Counted from the first letter of the stretch, positions 35,514-44,984 are shown. The stretch: 64,000 bases of DNA from Pseudomonadales bacterium (GCA_012103505.1 WLWP01000001.1:1302001-1366000); one strand, 5' to 3'. Translations and numbers: made by a program. Notes: generated from the letters alone by a model not told the origin.

Positions 35514-35650
35514 GATAGTTCGTCCCCCAACGAAGTATGCAAAATGCGATATTACGCTTTTTTAGGCGGATGAAAACCCGCAGTTTGTAACGACGTTGTC
35601 GCCCGTTCGGCCAAATTGCGCGCTTCGGGGCCATATCAGTCACCCGGCCA

Positions 35651-35690
35651 ATCACCGATCAATCATCGATCAATCACCGATCAATCAACT
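35651..35690. repeat. Three tandem 11-bp repeats rich in GATC
   Basis: atcaccgatca, atcatcgatca and atcaccgatca follow one another at 35651-35683 and a partial fourth (atcaact) ends the array. The 11-bp unit is about one turn of DNA, and each unit holds GATC, so the sites face the same side of the helix. The array lies between the DUF4124 gene (which starts at 35513 on the minus strand) and the racemase (which ends at 35757). It could be a protein-binding array or a simple tandem expansion. Confidence 0.7.
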
Positions 35691-35756
35691 AGTCAGTTCA
35701 CGCTATCCGTGCGCTCGATTAGGTCAGTGAAATGGACCTAGCGCGATATTGCCACC

Positions 35757-36893
35757 CTAGGCGACCGCGCCTGCTGCTTTGAGGGCAGAGATTTCCTCTC
35801 CGGTCAAACCAATTCCAGCCAGAATTTCTTCAGTATGTTCACCGGGTGCGACTGCTGTTGCTGGAAGCTCCGGCGGTGTTCGTGAGAAACGTGGGGCTGG
35901 TGCTGCTTGTTTAACGCCATCCTGCTCGACAAAGGTCGATCGACCTGCATTGTGATCGTGACTTATCGCTTCCTCAAATGCCAACACCGGCGCATAACAA
36001 ATGTCTGTGCCTAGCATGATTTCGTCCCATTGATCCCGCGTCTTCAATTTAAAGATACCCGTTAATTTATCTTTCAGTAACGGCCAATCCACACGACTCA
36101 TCTGCTTTGGCAGATCACCATCAGTATCAAGACCGGTTTTCTCTAACAACAGTGCATAAAACTGAGGCTCGATGGAGCCTATGGAAATCCATTTGCCATC
36201 TGCTGTCTCATATGTGCCGTAGAAATGAGCGCCCCCATCTAAAAGGTTCGTACCTCGGTCATGAGACCAGCGATCTCCATTCATGATGCCGAATATCGCA
36301 TTCATAAGTAGTGCAGAGCCATCGGTCATCGCCGCGTCGATGACCTGACCTTGGCCAGATTTTTCGGTTTCGTACAGCGCAGCAGCTATTCCGAAAGCGA
36401 GCAACATCCCGCCGCCGCCAAAGTCTCCGACTAAATTCAATGGTGGAACTGGTTTCTGTCCCTCTGGACCTATCGCATGTAGGGCCCCAGAAAGAGAAAT
36501 GTAGTTAATGTCATGCCCTGCTGCCGAGGCCATTGAGCCAGTCTGTCCCCAGCCGGTCATTCGTCCAAAGATGAGCTTCGGATTTCGTGCTAGACAAACA
36601 TCGGGTCCAAGTCCAAGACGCTCCATCACGCCTGGCCTAAAACCTTCTATGAGGACATCGGCGGTTTCGACTAACTTGAGAACTGTCTCAACACCAGCGT
36701 CCTGCTTAAGGTCGACGGCAACACTTTTTCTACCACGCGCTAAAATGTCTGTTGTGTTGGCAGCCTGGCCCGCAGAACCCGCTCGATCGACCCGAATGAT
36801 CTCGGCACCCATGTCCGCAAGCATCATGCCGCAATAGGGACCAGGCCCTATACCTTGAAGTTCAACAACTCTTACGCCCGTAAGTGGTCCCAT
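35757..36893 (-). CDS. Alpha-methylacyl-CoA racemase
   Basis: The 378-residue protein is a family III CoA transferase-fold racemase: GVRVVELQGIGPGPYCGMML, AGHDINYISLSGALHAIG with His127, LNLVGDFGGGG with Asp157 and GSIEPQFYA with Glu242. These match the His126, Asp156 and Glu241 catalytic set of the mycobacterial enzyme. It inverts the alpha-methyl centre of branched acyl-CoAs such as pristanoyl-CoA or bile-acid side chains so that beta-oxidation can proceed. The gene is divergent from the MaoC pair at 36995 with a 101-bp space between. Confidence 0.93.
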   Translation of the reverse strand: MGPLTGVRVVELQGIGPGPYCGMMLADMGAEIIRVDRAGSAGQAANTTDILARGRKSVAVDLKQDAGVETVLKLVETADVLIEGFRPGVMERLGLGPDVCLARNPKLIFGRMTGWGQTGSMASAAGHDINYISLSGALHAIGPEGQKPVPPLNLVGDFGGGGMLLAFGIAAALYETEKSGQGQVIDAAMTDGSALLMNAIFGIMNGDRWSHDRGTNLLDGGAHFYGTYETADGKWISIGSIEPQFYALLLEKTGLDTDGDLPKQMSRVDWPLLKDKLTGIFKLKTRDQWDEIMLGTDICYAPVLAFEEAISHDHNAGRSTFVEQDGVKQAAPAPRFSRTPPELPATAVAPGEHTEEILAGIGLTGEEISALKAAGAVA

Positions 36894-36994
36894 GGCTTCC
36901 TCCCAAAAAAATATGAGGATGTCTGGAACGAAACCCTAATGCAACTCATCCAAGGAGACTCTATGATGCCTGTTTCGATTTGTGAGGGATGCCG

Positions 36995-37447
36995 ATGTCG
37001 GTAGGAATAGACATTGAGGAGCTGAAATCTCAGTTCCTTGATCTAGAATTTGATACGAAAGAATTTGAGCTTAAGCCAGAGAACATCCTCACTGTAGCGC
37101 GAGCATCTGGTGAAACGCGTCCAGAGTTTACTGACCAAAGCCACCCCGACTTTCAAGCACCACCCGCATTTCTGTGCAGTTTGGCGAGCGGCCGTCACTT
37201 GCCGCTAGACTTTCCCTCAATGGGTGGCATACCTATGGATGGGGGTAAGGCTGTCACCAAACACGCACCGGTGCGTCCGAATCAAACGTTGATCGGCAAG
37301 ACTCACCTACACGACATCTACGACAAGAAAGGTCGCAGTGGGCGCATGATTCTCATCGTCGCCCGCATGGAAATTTACGACACAGATGACAATCATTTGG
37401 CTACCGCAGATTCGCGTATGGTCATTAGGGAGAAGCCCGCAACATGA
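36995..37447 (+). CDS. MaoC-like N-terminal (hotdog) domain protein, first of a pair
   Basis: The 150-residue protein looks like the MaoC N-terminal/FAS1-type dehydratase domain: FELKPENILTVARASGETRP, HPDFQAPPAFLCSL, then PLDFPSMGGIPMDGGKAV and YDKKGRSGRMILIVARMEIYD. It has no hydratase His motif. I prefer the ATG at 36995 because gtgaggg sits at good spacing. It overlaps the next gene (ATGA). Paired MaoC proteins of this type form heteromeric enoyl-CoA hydratases in steroid and branched-acyl degradation. Confidence 0.85.
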   Translation: MSVGIDIEELKSQFLDLEFDTKEFELKPENILTVARASGETRPEFTDQSHPDFQAPPAFLCSLASGRHLPLDFPSMGGIPMDGGKAVTKHAPVRPNQTLIGKTHLHDIYDKKGRSGRMILIVARMEIYDTDDNHLATADSRMVIREKPAT

Positions 37448-37866
37448 GCATAAACACAGTCCACGACGTCGAATTTGGTACGGAACTACCGTCCTTCTCG
37501 CCAGATACAAGCATCGCAAGGACCGCAGAATTTGCCAAGGCTGTTGGCTGGGGAAACGGCGGTGGTCGCTTTGATGATCACGAGGCTGCTAAGAAGCAAG
37601 GTCTGCCGGGTGCGCTAGTACCAGGAATCATGGGTATGGGATTTTTGACCACGACTATCCATCAATGGAGCGCCGTTGCTGAGGTCGAACAGATAGACAC
37701 CGTCTTTAGGGCACCGATGCTAGCTGACCAACCGTTAACAATTGGCGCCGTTGTCACAGATATCGACGAAGAAACAGGGCTCATTGAACTTGATATGACC
37801 CTCAAAAATGACCTAGATGAAACTCGTGTCTTTGGCACAGCCCGCGTTCGACTCCCTGTCGAGTAA
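37444..37866 (+). CDS. MaoC-like hotdog protein with a degenerate hydratase motif
   Basis: The 140-residue partner has LPSFSPDTSIARTAEFAKAVG and a GALVPGIMGMGFLTTTIHQW helix, the hotdog fold of MaoC hydratases. The usual NPxHxD catalytic segment reads GGGRFDDHEAAKKQG, with no NP and no His at the expected position. So either the pair uses another residue or it is not a hydratase. It overlaps the stop of the first gene by 4 bp and is followed 34 bp later by an amidase. Confidence 0.8.
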   Translation: MSINTVHDVEFGTELPSFSPDTSIARTAEFAKAVGWGNGGGRFDDHEAAKKQGLPGALVPGIMGMGFLTTTIHQWSAVAEVEQIDTVFRAPMLADQPLTIGAVVTDIDEETGLIELDMTLKNDLDETRVFGTARVRLPVE

Positions 37867-37900
37867 AGACTGCAAAATTGTGACTGACTGAGGAACTAAC

Positions 37901-39292
37901 ATGGCGCTATGGCAAAAGAGTGCAATCGAACTAGCAAGCGGTCTTCGATCAAAGGAGTTTACCGCGGTCGAGGTCATGACGAGCACCCTAGCTCGCGTTG
38001 CCGACGTAAACCCAGGATTGAACGCACTCGTCGAAACGTTCCCCGAACAAGCACTTGCTCAAGCAGCAGCAGTTGATCAGAAGGTTGCCAGTGGGACAGA
38101 TCTCAAAGCCCTAGATGGCATTCCCACGTCAGTTAAAGTGAATGTCGATGTTGAAGGAATGTCGAATAACAACGGTCTGCCAGCGCTCAGTGACAACATC
38201 GCACCCGGAGATTCCCCTGTTGTCGCAAATTTAAAAAAAGCGGGTGCGATCATCATCGGGCGAAGCAACACACCCGAACTATCGATGCGCGGCACAACCG
38301 ACAATCCCCTATATGGCCTAACAAAGAGCCCGTGGGACGACCGGGCTTCACCGGGTGGTTCATCGGGCGGCGCAGGATCGGCATGTGCTGCGGGTCTTGG
38401 TCCCATTCACCATGGCAACGACATAGCCGGTTCGCTTCGTTTCCCTGCCTCCGCTTGCGGTTGTGCAACGATAAAGTCAGGTCTGGGACGTGTACCAGCG
38501 TTCAATCCATCTGCGAAAGCGGAACGAGGGCTTTTGTCGCAACTCATGTCCGTTCAGGGCGCTATCTGCCGGGAAGTTAAAGATGTCCGGCTCGCTACAG
38601 AAATTATGGCAGGTGCCGATCCGCGCGACCCTTGGTGGATGCCAGTACCGTTTCACGGCCCGACCCTGGACAATCGCAAGATCGCTTTCACTAAAGAAAG
38701 CCATGGCTATCCCATTCACCCTGACATCCTGTCAGGTCTCGACAACGCCGCCGATATGCTGCGCGACGCAGGCTACGATGTTGTGGAAACAGATGTTCCC
38801 TCAGTGCTTCCCGCCGCGAAAGCTTGGTTTAGCGTCGCAATTCGGGAGGTCAAAGATGGACTTGACCCAATCGCACAACAGTTCGGCAGTGAGACCATTC
38901 AACGGATATTCAACTACTACTACGAAATCTCTGAAATGGTTGACCACGAAGGGTATATGTTGGGCGTCGGCGAGCGGACCGGCATCGTTCGAGAGTGGAA
39001 CGTTTTCTTAGATGAGTACCCATTGATTCTCACTCCGTTTCTCATGCGTCCCACGTATGATTACGATTATGACGAGACCTTCGAAGGCGCCAAGGACATA
39101 TTTGATTCGGCGATCTACAGCTATGGTATTAACTATATGGGATTGCCTGCCGGTAGTGTGCCGATCGGTCTTGTCGAAAACCGACCTGCTGGATTGCAGA
39201 TCGTAGGGCGGCGTTTCCGGGAAGATCTGGTACTGGACGCGCTGGAGGCCATCGAGACACGTACAGGTGTGCTCACTCACACGCGCTGGTAG
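37901..39292 (+). CDS. Amidase (amidase signature family)
   Basis: The 463-residue enzyme has the complete Ser-cisSer-Lys triad: Lys79 in TSVKVNVDV, the glycine/serine motif PGGSSGGAGSA with cis-Ser155, and nucleophile Ser178 in GNDIAGSLRFPA. These amidases hydrolyse amides or CN-type substrates. It is last in a three-gene operon after the MaoC pair, so it may act on an amide or conjugate intermediate. The next gene on the right is convergent, with 7 bp between the two stop codons. Confidence 0.92.
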   Translation: MALWQKSAIELASGLRSKEFTAVEVMTSTLARVADVNPGLNALVETFPEQALAQAAAVDQKVASGTDLKALDGIPTSVKVNVDVEGMSNNNGLPALSDNIAPGDSPVVANLKKAGAIIIGRSNTPELSMRGTTDNPLYGLTKSPWDDRASPGGSSGGAGSACAAGLGPIHHGNDIAGSLRFPASACGCATIKSGLGRVPAFNPSAKAERGLLSQLMSVQGAICREVKDVRLATEIMAGADPRDPWWMPVPFHGPTLDNRKIAFTKESHGYPIHPDILSGLDNAADMLRDAGYDVVETDVPSVLPAAKAWFSVAIREVKDGLDPIAQQFGSETIQRIFNYYYEISEMVDHEGYMLGVGERTGIVREWNVFLDEYPLILTPFLMRPTYDYDYDETFEGAKDIFDSAIYSYGINYMGLPAGSVPIGLVENRPAGLQIVGRRFREDLVLDALEAIETRTGVLTHTRW

Positions 39293-39299
39293 ATTGCGA

Positions 39300-40481
39300 T
39301 TAGGCGCTCACCGACAGCGAGCGAAATCCTCTAAAGTCCATACGCCTACTTCTTTCACTGTCAATAAGCTTAGCGTTTGGAAAGCGCTCTCGGAATTTGG
39401 TCAATGTTAGGGTGGCTTCCATTTTTGCCAAAGCCGCGCCGAGACAATGATGCACACCGCGCCCAAACGTTATTGAGCGGTCCGAAGCTGAGATTTGAAA
39501 CTCGTCCCCTGCAGGAAAAACGTCTGGGTCGTGGTTTGCGGCACCAAGGAGAAGATTCACTACCGATCCTTTTTGTAATACCACGTCACGCAAGGCGATG
39601 TCTTCTTTAACAAACCGTCGCACAGCCAATACCGGCGAATCAAATCTCAAGCATTCTGCTACGATCGCCTCGGGCGTCGCTGAACCTTGCTCCTGCAACA
39701 GACTGTGATAGATCACGTTACTGATCAGATCAGTCGTTGTGAAATTACCGGCACCTATCAGCAAGCAGACCATGTCAATTATTTCTCTATCGTTGAGTTG
39801 CCCTTCTTCACTCTGCGCGACAGTAAGCCTGGAAACGAGGTCCTCCGCAGGCGTCTGGCGTCTTCGCTCGATCACCTCCACCATATAGGTTCTCAACTCA
39901 CCATCTGCCGCCACTATGGCTTGCCATTGCTCAGCCGACGGCATCGGGTAACCCTGCATGAGCAACGTATCGGTCCAAGCTTTAAACTGTTCATGATCGC
40001 TACTATCCACGCCAATGAAGTCTGCGATCACAATCGTTGGGATTGGTTTGGATAGTTGGCTCACAACATCGAAAACTGACTCCGTGACTAGAGCCATCCG
40101 CTCATCAATCACTCGTTCAATTCGATCACTAGACTGGTGAACCAACTTTGGCGTAAAGGCTTTTTGCACGAGTTTTCTGAGGCGCTGATGATCATCTCCA
40201 TCAAGATTCATCATGTCAGGTTCACGGAGCGTCACGGCATTGTCTGCTCGGGGATCCCGGCGTAGTCCAATCGATCGGGGATCAACTGATAATCGGTCAT
40301 CCCGCAGTAAGCTATGGACAAGGCTGTATTGCGAAATTGTCCAAGACTCACCAAAAAAAGATTGGGCGTCTTTGTGGATTGGATCTAGACGCCTAAGTTT
40401 TTCGTAAATCGCGTAAGGATCTCGATAAAAGTCATCGTCAAAGGCGGTTAACTGCACGCCATCAGGTATCGTCAAACCCAT
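39300..40481 (-). CDS. Cytochrome P450, unclassified
   Basis: The 393-residue soluble P450 has ExxR in ECLR (276-279) and the haem loop FGRGVHHCLGAALAKME with Cys346. The I-helix motif reads GAGNFTTTDL (243-252): the usual acid before TT (as in GxD/ETT) is replaced by Asn-Phe. It does not look like CYP153. The ATG has ggttgggag upstream. It stands alone on the minus strand between two other transcription units. Electron partners are not in the window. Confidence 0.9.
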   Translation of the reverse strand: MGLTIPDGVQLTAFDDDFYRDPYAIYEKLRRLDPIHKDAQSFFGESWTISQYSLVHSLLRDDRLSVDPRSIGLRRDPRADNAVTLREPDMMNLDGDDHQRLRKLVQKAFTPKLVHQSSDRIERVIDERMALVTESVFDVVSQLSKPIPTIVIADFIGVDSSDHEQFKAWTDTLLMQGYPMPSAEQWQAIVAADGELRTYMVEVIERRRQTPAEDLVSRLTVAQSEEGQLNDREIIDMVCLLIGAGNFTTTDLISNVIYHSLLQEQGSATPEAIVAECLRFDSPVLAVRRFVKEDIALRDVVLQKGSVVNLLLGAANHDPDVFPAGDEFQISASDRSITFGRGVHHCLGAALAKMEATLTLTKFRERFPNAKLIDSERSRRMDFRGFRSLSVSA

Positions 40482-40590
40482 CTCCCAACCTACAGATCGG
40501 CGCGCACGTTAACAGGTTGTCCGGGCAAAGAAATCTGAAAATAATTCGTTTGTTTTCTTCTTCGAAGTGCCTCGCAGAGCTCTACATGCA

Positions 40591-41133
40591 CTATTTCTGT
40601 AGACCTATCCGATACTGTCCGGCCATCAGACGAGAAGAAACTAGATCAGTCACACTTTCAGGGGAGAGACCATCGGTCCTAACCCAGTGCTTATCTAGCC
40701 CTTCAATGGCTGCAAATTGATGATTCATTACCTCGACCATGTGAGTAGGTGCTGGGATCCCTGTTTCCACTTCGCGTTGCCTTGTGCGTTCTAGCGCTAG
40801 ACCTAATTCAATATGGAGCAAGACCAGGTCGATATCTGAAAAGAATTCAGTAATTGTTGGAAACCACCAAGGACCAACGACACCGTCCAGATACACTCGA
40901 TAATTAGCGGCAACGAATTCCCGAGATGCGGATAGAAAAGCGCGCACAACGGCAACATTTTGCGCATGCGAATCGGGCGTTGTGGGGTCAATCTTGTGTG
41001 TGACGTAGTCGTAGAAGTCATCTGTGTGCAGATGAATACCACGTGGATCAAGACTTGCGAGTGACCGAGCCAGCGACGACTTGCCGCTACCCGGACACCC
41101 GCTGATAAAGACAACCGATGAACTAGGTGCCAT
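40591..41133 (-). CDS. P-loop kinase-like protein
   Basis: The 180-residue protein starts with a Walker A motif (VVFISGCPGSGKSSLARSL) followed by HLHTDDFYDYVTH, the gluconate/nucleoside-kinase-like pattern. YRVYLDGVVGPWWFPT carries a possible Walker B acid. The likely activity is phosphorylation of a small molecule; the substrate cannot be told. It is the last of four genes on the minus strand, 11 bp after the SDR. Confidence 0.8.
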   Translation of the reverse strand: MAPSSSVVFISGCPGSGKSSLARSLASLDPRGIHLHTDDFYDYVTHKIDPTTPDSHAQNVAVVRAFLSASREFVAANYRVYLDGVVGPWWFPTITEFFSDIDLVLLHIELGLALERTRQREVETGIPAPTHMVEVMNHQFAAIEGLDKHWVRTDGLSPESVTDLVSSRLMAGQYRIGLQK

Positions 41134-41144
41134 CGGTGACCGAT

Positions 41145-41927
41145 CTATCTATACATGTGCGTGCCACCACAAATAGTCAATGCTTGACCAGTCATGTACG
41201 CGGACGCGTCTGAAGCCAAATAGACTACGATGCCTTCGAAATCTTCGGACTCACCGAACCGTCGTAACGGTGTTTGTTCAGTAACACGTTGCGCGGCTTC
41301 CGGGTTGTCCCAAAGCGCTTTGGCAAAGTCGGTTTTGATCAACCCAGGACAAATCGCGTTTACACGCACACCCTTGGGTCCCCATTCCACAGCCAAATTT
41401 CGTACCAGTGCAATGTCAGCAAGCTTCGATATGTTGTAGGTTCCCAAGGTCTCAGAACCAGCAAATGCCCCCGTGCTCGCGGTAATCATGATTGATCCAC
41501 GTCCTTTCTCGAGCATATCTGGTGCAACCATCTGGCATAACCAATGGTTGGATCGCACGTTAGTTGCCATGACCTTGTCGAAGGCTTCATCGGGAATATC
41601 CGACATCGAGCCATAAAAGGGGTTTACACCTGCATTCGCAACCAACGTGTCGATCGGTCCAAGCCGGTCCCGAGTTTCGGCGACCAGATTTTCAAGTTGA
41701 TCTTTGTAGCCAACATTACAAGCGATCCCGATAGCGCGCTCTTCACCGCACAGTTCGTTGATCTCATCGACAACTTGCTGGCATTGATCCGCCTTGCGGC
41801 TGGAAACAACCACTTTGCTACCGTGTTTGGCCAACCCGATCGCCATACATCGGCCCATGCCTTTCGAAGCCCCAGTGAGCAAAGCCACCCGCCCGCTCAG
41901 GTCAAAAATGTCTGTTGTTACACCCAT
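41145..41927 (-). CDS. Short-chain dehydrogenase/reductase
   Basis: The 260-residue SDR has the cofactor motif TGASKGMG at the N-terminus, NAGVNPFYG, the catalytic Ser region (MITASTGAFAGSETLGTYNISK with Tyr and Lys) and a C-terminal ASAYMTGQALTICGG. Cofactor preference cannot be fixed. The ATG at 41927 has an excellent aagggaggaag Shine-Dalgarno; the frame open to 41987 is not needed. Third of a four-gene operon. Confidence 0.93.
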   Translation of the reverse strand: MGVTTDIFDLSGRVALLTGASKGMGRCMAIGLAKHGSKVVVSSRKADQCQQVVDEINELCGEERAIGIACNVGYKDQLENLVAETRDRLGPIDTLVANAGVNPFYGSMSDIPDEAFDKVMATNVRSNHWLCQMVAPDMLEKGRGSIMITASTGAFAGSETLGTYNISKLADIALVRNLAVEWGPKGVRVNAICPGLIKTDFAKALWDNPEAAQRVTEQTPLRRFGESEDFEGIVVYLASDASAYMTGQALTICGGTHMYR

Positions 41928-42005
41928 AACTTCCTCCCTTATTTTCCTCAGACCCTTAAAATTCGCGTTACAGTTTAGCGCAACCAACAGCGCCTGCCAT
42001 ACTGT

Positions 42006-42482
42006 CTAGCCTTGCCAAGTCAGAATACCCTCACCCGTTAACATTGCAGCGCCTGGCATGACGCGTATCCGCCAGGGTGTTAACTTAAGCGGTAAATAAC
42101 CGGGAGAATCCGGATTGTCCCACCCAGGAATCATCGCTGGGTCATAGCCAACAGGTTCTGGGCCGTTCTTAAGTGAATCCCAAACATATTTTTTTGTCTC
42201 CGCATCAGTCACCCATTCCGCACTGCATTCTGCGACGCAGGTATCTTGTTCTGGTGACCAGTAATTACAGGAGACGAAAGACGAATGTTCCAGATGGGCG
42301 ACTTTGGTCGGCGTCGGTCCTGTAGCTATCCATCCCACCAAACCCGCATCGGTCTGTTCCCATATGGGGTGCAAAACGCGTGACCGTGGTCGACCCTTCT
42401 TGTCTACGGTCGCAACATTGCACCAAACGATTTTATGAGCCATCTCGATAAACGGTGCCGATATCTCTGCCAACGTGGTCAC
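42006..42482 (-). CDS. Pyridoxamine 5'-phosphate oxidase-fold FMN/F420-type protein
   Basis: The 158-residue protein has the split-barrel pattern VWCNVATVDKKGRPRSRVLHPIW, then YWSPEQDTCVAECSAEWV and a C-terminal LKLTPWRIRVM. These small proteins bind FMN or F420 and act as oxidoreductases, not as true PdxH. It sits 9 bp after the FMN alpha-hydroxyacid oxidase on the same strand, which fits a flavin-linked operon. Confidence 0.85.
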   Translation of the reverse strand: MTTLAEISAPFIEMAHKIVWCNVATVDKKGRPRSRVLHPIWEQTDAGLVGWIATGPTPTKVAHLEHSSFVSCNYWSPEQDTCVAECSAEWVTDAETKKYVWDSLKNGPEPVGYDPAMIPGWDNPDSPGYLPLKLTPWRIRVMPGAAMLTGEGILTWQG

Positions 42483-42491
42483 ATGAGCCTC

Positions 42492-43640
42492 CTAACTGTC
42501 TCTGCGTATAAGTACGGCAGAATCTACCTCATTGATGTCAGTGTGCCCACAAAAAGCCATGGTGAGATCCAGCTCGCGGGAGATCAGGTCAAAACACTGG
42601 GCCACGCCACGTTCACCGTCCGCACCCAGACCATTCAAAAACGCTTTACCAATGAATGTCCCATCAGCACCAGCCGCCATAGCTTTAAACACACTCTGAC
42701 CTGAGCGAATACCGCCATCGACAAACACTTCCACATCACCGGCAACTGCAGCGGCAATTTCTGGCAAAACATCGATGGTTGCCGATGCGCCATCGAGCTG
42801 ACGCCCGCCATGATTGGAAACAATAATCGCGTCGGCACCAGCATCCACCGCGTGGCGGGCGTCTACCGGATCCATGATGCCCTTCAAAACAAGCTTGCCA
42901 GGCCACAAGGATCGGACCCACGCCAGATCTGCCCACGACAAGCTGGGGTCGAGCTGTTCGGCCGACCAAGCTGACAAGGATTTCAAGTTTTCCACGCCTT
43001 TAGCGTGACCGATGATATTGCCAAACTGATGATTTTTAGTCCCTAACATGCCAACGCACCAGCGTGGGTGCAACGCCATGTTAACTAGGTTTTTCAATGT
43101 TAACCTTGGAGGTGCGGTCAAGCCATTGCGCAAATCACGATGTCGTTGTCCAAGGATGTGTAGATCAAGTGTCACAACCAAAGCAGAACAATTAGCATCT
43201 TTCGCCCGCTGTATCAGGCGCGCAATGTAGTCGCGGTCTTTCATGACATAGAGTTGGAACCAAAACGGTTTAGAAACGGCCTGCGCTACCTGTTCAATCG
43301 AGCAGATACTCATGGTTGAGAGGATGAACGGGACACCAAAGTTCTCTGCCGCGCGCGCGGCGTGCAATTCACCATCCGCATGCTGCATACCCATTAGACC
43401 CGTCGGTGCGAGCCCAACGGGCATTGCACAAGCTTCCCCGAGCATTTCGCTACGTATACTTCGGGTCGAAATATCTACAGCTACACGCTGACGTAACTCG
43501 ATTTCGCTATACGCCTGTTCATTGCGCTGGAAAGTGCCCTCACTCCAACTGCCGGATTCGGCGTAGTCATAAAACATCTTCGGCACCCGTTTCCGGTGCA
43601 GCTGCTTCAGGTCTTCAACACAAGTAACAACAGGCGCCAT
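42492..43640 (-). CDS. FMN-dependent alpha-hydroxyacid oxidase/dehydrogenase
   Basis: The 382-residue protein belongs to the LldD/glycolate-oxidase family: MFYDYAESGS with the conserved Tyr24, GLAPTGLMGMQHADGE and the catalytic SNHGGRQLDGA with His277 and Arg280, followed by FVDGGIRSGQSVFKAMAAGA. It oxidises a 2-hydroxyacid to the 2-oxoacid. It is first in a minus-strand operon with the FMN-fold protein, an SDR and a kinase. The substrate could be lactate, mandelate or a long-chain 2-hydroxyacid. Confidence 0.93.
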   Translation of the reverse strand: MAPVVTCVEDLKQLHRKRVPKMFYDYAESGSWSEGTFQRNEQAYSEIELRQRVAVDISTRSIRSEMLGEACAMPVGLAPTGLMGMQHADGELHAARAAENFGVPFILSTMSICSIEQVAQAVSKPFWFQLYVMKDRDYIARLIQRAKDANCSALVVTLDLHILGQRHRDLRNGLTAPPRLTLKNLVNMALHPRWCVGMLGTKNHQFGNIIGHAKGVENLKSLSAWSAEQLDPSLSWADLAWVRSLWPGKLVLKGIMDPVDARHAVDAGADAIIVSNHGGRQLDGASATIDVLPEIAAAVAGDVEVFVDGGIRSGQSVFKAMAAGADGTFIGKAFLNGLGADGERGVAQCFDLISRELDLTMAFCGHTDINEVDSAVLIRRDS

Positions 43641-43706
43641 GTCGGCCTCAGCTTAAAGTCAGGGATGGGCTCATGGTACATTACGCGCAGCAATTCTGGA
43701 GCCGCA

Positions 43707-44960
43707 ATGTCTGATCATCCCGCCCCTAATCATTCCGGTCCCGATCGTTCCGGCCCCGATCGTTCCGGCCCCCGGCCCCTTGACGGCTTTCGCGATGTCG
43801 AGTTGGGCCAACTTTTAGCAGGTCCTTGGGCAGGCACAATGCTCGCGTATTTCGGCGCAGAAGTGATCAAAGTAGAGCCACCTGGGCAAGGCGATCCGAT
43901 TCGCGGCTGGCGGTTACTCGATGAGACTGGGACTGCTTATTGGTGGCGCTCGTTAGGGCGCAACAAGAAGTCCGTCACCGCGAACCTGCGGACAGACGAA
44001 GGGCGTAGCGTGGTCAAAAAAATAATGAACACCGCCGACGTCGTCATCGAGAATTTTAAACCTGGGACGATGGAAAAATGGGGTTTGGGACCAGAGGATC
44101 TCAAACCCGACAACCCTGACCTCATCTTTGCCCGCATCTCTGGCTACGGCCAAACGGGCCCGAATAGCACTAAGCCCGGGTATGCCTCAGTCACAGAAGC
44201 CTACTCAGGATTCAGGTTTGTGAACGGATTTCCGGGCGGTGTGCCAGTTCGCCCCAACCTATCGATTGGCGATACAGTCGCTGGTCTGCATGCTGTGCTC
44301 GGTATTCTGCTCGCTCTTATCGAGCGCAAACAGGGTCGATCTACCGGCGGCCAAGTGGTTGATGTCGCGTTATATGAAGCCATGTTCAATCTTATGGAAG
44401 GCATGGTCCCGGAATTCGACGGCGGGCAGGCAATCCGACAACCTTCAGGATCGACCCTGACGGGCATCGTGCCAACGAACACCTATCTTTGTGCGGACGA
44501 CAAACATGTCGTCATCGGCGCCAACGGCGACTCGATCTATCGTCGTCTTATGGATGCGATAGGCCGTTCCGAAATGGCCACAGATCAACGTTATGCGGAC
44601 AATGCGGGTCGAGTTAAACATGAGCCCTCAATCGATGCCGCCATTGCTGACTGGACCCAAAGCTTACCCAGTCACGAAGTGATTGCTCAGCTCGAACAAG
44701 CGGACGTACCAGTCGGACCCATCTACGCCGTCGACGATATGCTCGCAGACCCGCACTACCAAGCCCGGGAGCTCTTTGAAGAAGTCGAGACCCCGACTGG
44801 AAACCTTAAAGTCCCGGCGATCCTACCTAAACTCTCTTCTACACCAGGCCGTACTGAGTGGCCCGGTGGCGCTGTGGGAACACATACACAAGATATCCTC
44901 TCAGACCTTGGGCTAAGTGGAGAAGAGCTTAAGAAACTACAGGACGGCGGCCACATCTAA
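43707..44960 (+). CDS. CaiB/BaiF (family III) CoA transferase with repeat-rich N-terminus
   Basis: From the ATG at 43707 (Shine-Dalgarno ctggag), the 417-residue protein opens with a low-complexity run (NHSGPDRSGPDRSGPRP) and then the family III CoA transferase core: LGQLLAGPWAGTMLAYFGAEV, VVIENFKPGTMEKWGLGP, GYGQTGPNS and QVVDVALYEAMFN with the catalytic Asp. The front run comes from a 15-bp tandem repeat in the DNA. The upstream extension to 43596 overlaps the divergent oxidase and is not used. Convergent with the next gene. Confidence 0.9.
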   Translation: MSDHPAPNHSGPDRSGPDRSGPRPLDGFRDVELGQLLAGPWAGTMLAYFGAEVIKVEPPGQGDPIRGWRLLDETGTAYWWRSLGRNKKSVTANLRTDEGRSVVKKIMNTADVVIENFKPGTMEKWGLGPEDLKPDNPDLIFARISGYGQTGPNSTKPGYASVTEAYSGFRFVNGFPGGVPVRPNLSIGDTVAGLHAVLGILLALIERKQGRSTGGQVVDVALYEAMFNLMEGMVPEFDGGQAIRQPSGSTLTGIVPTNTYLCADDKHVVIGANGDSIYRRLMDAIGRSEMATDQRYADNAGRVKHEPSIDAAIADWTQSLPSHEVIAQLEQADVPVGPIYAVDDMLADPHYQARELFEEVETPTGNLKVPAILPKLSSTPGRTEWPGGAVGTHTQDILSDLGLSGEELKKLQDGGHI

Positions 44961-44984
44961 GGATCTGACCGGAGCGTGCATCAC

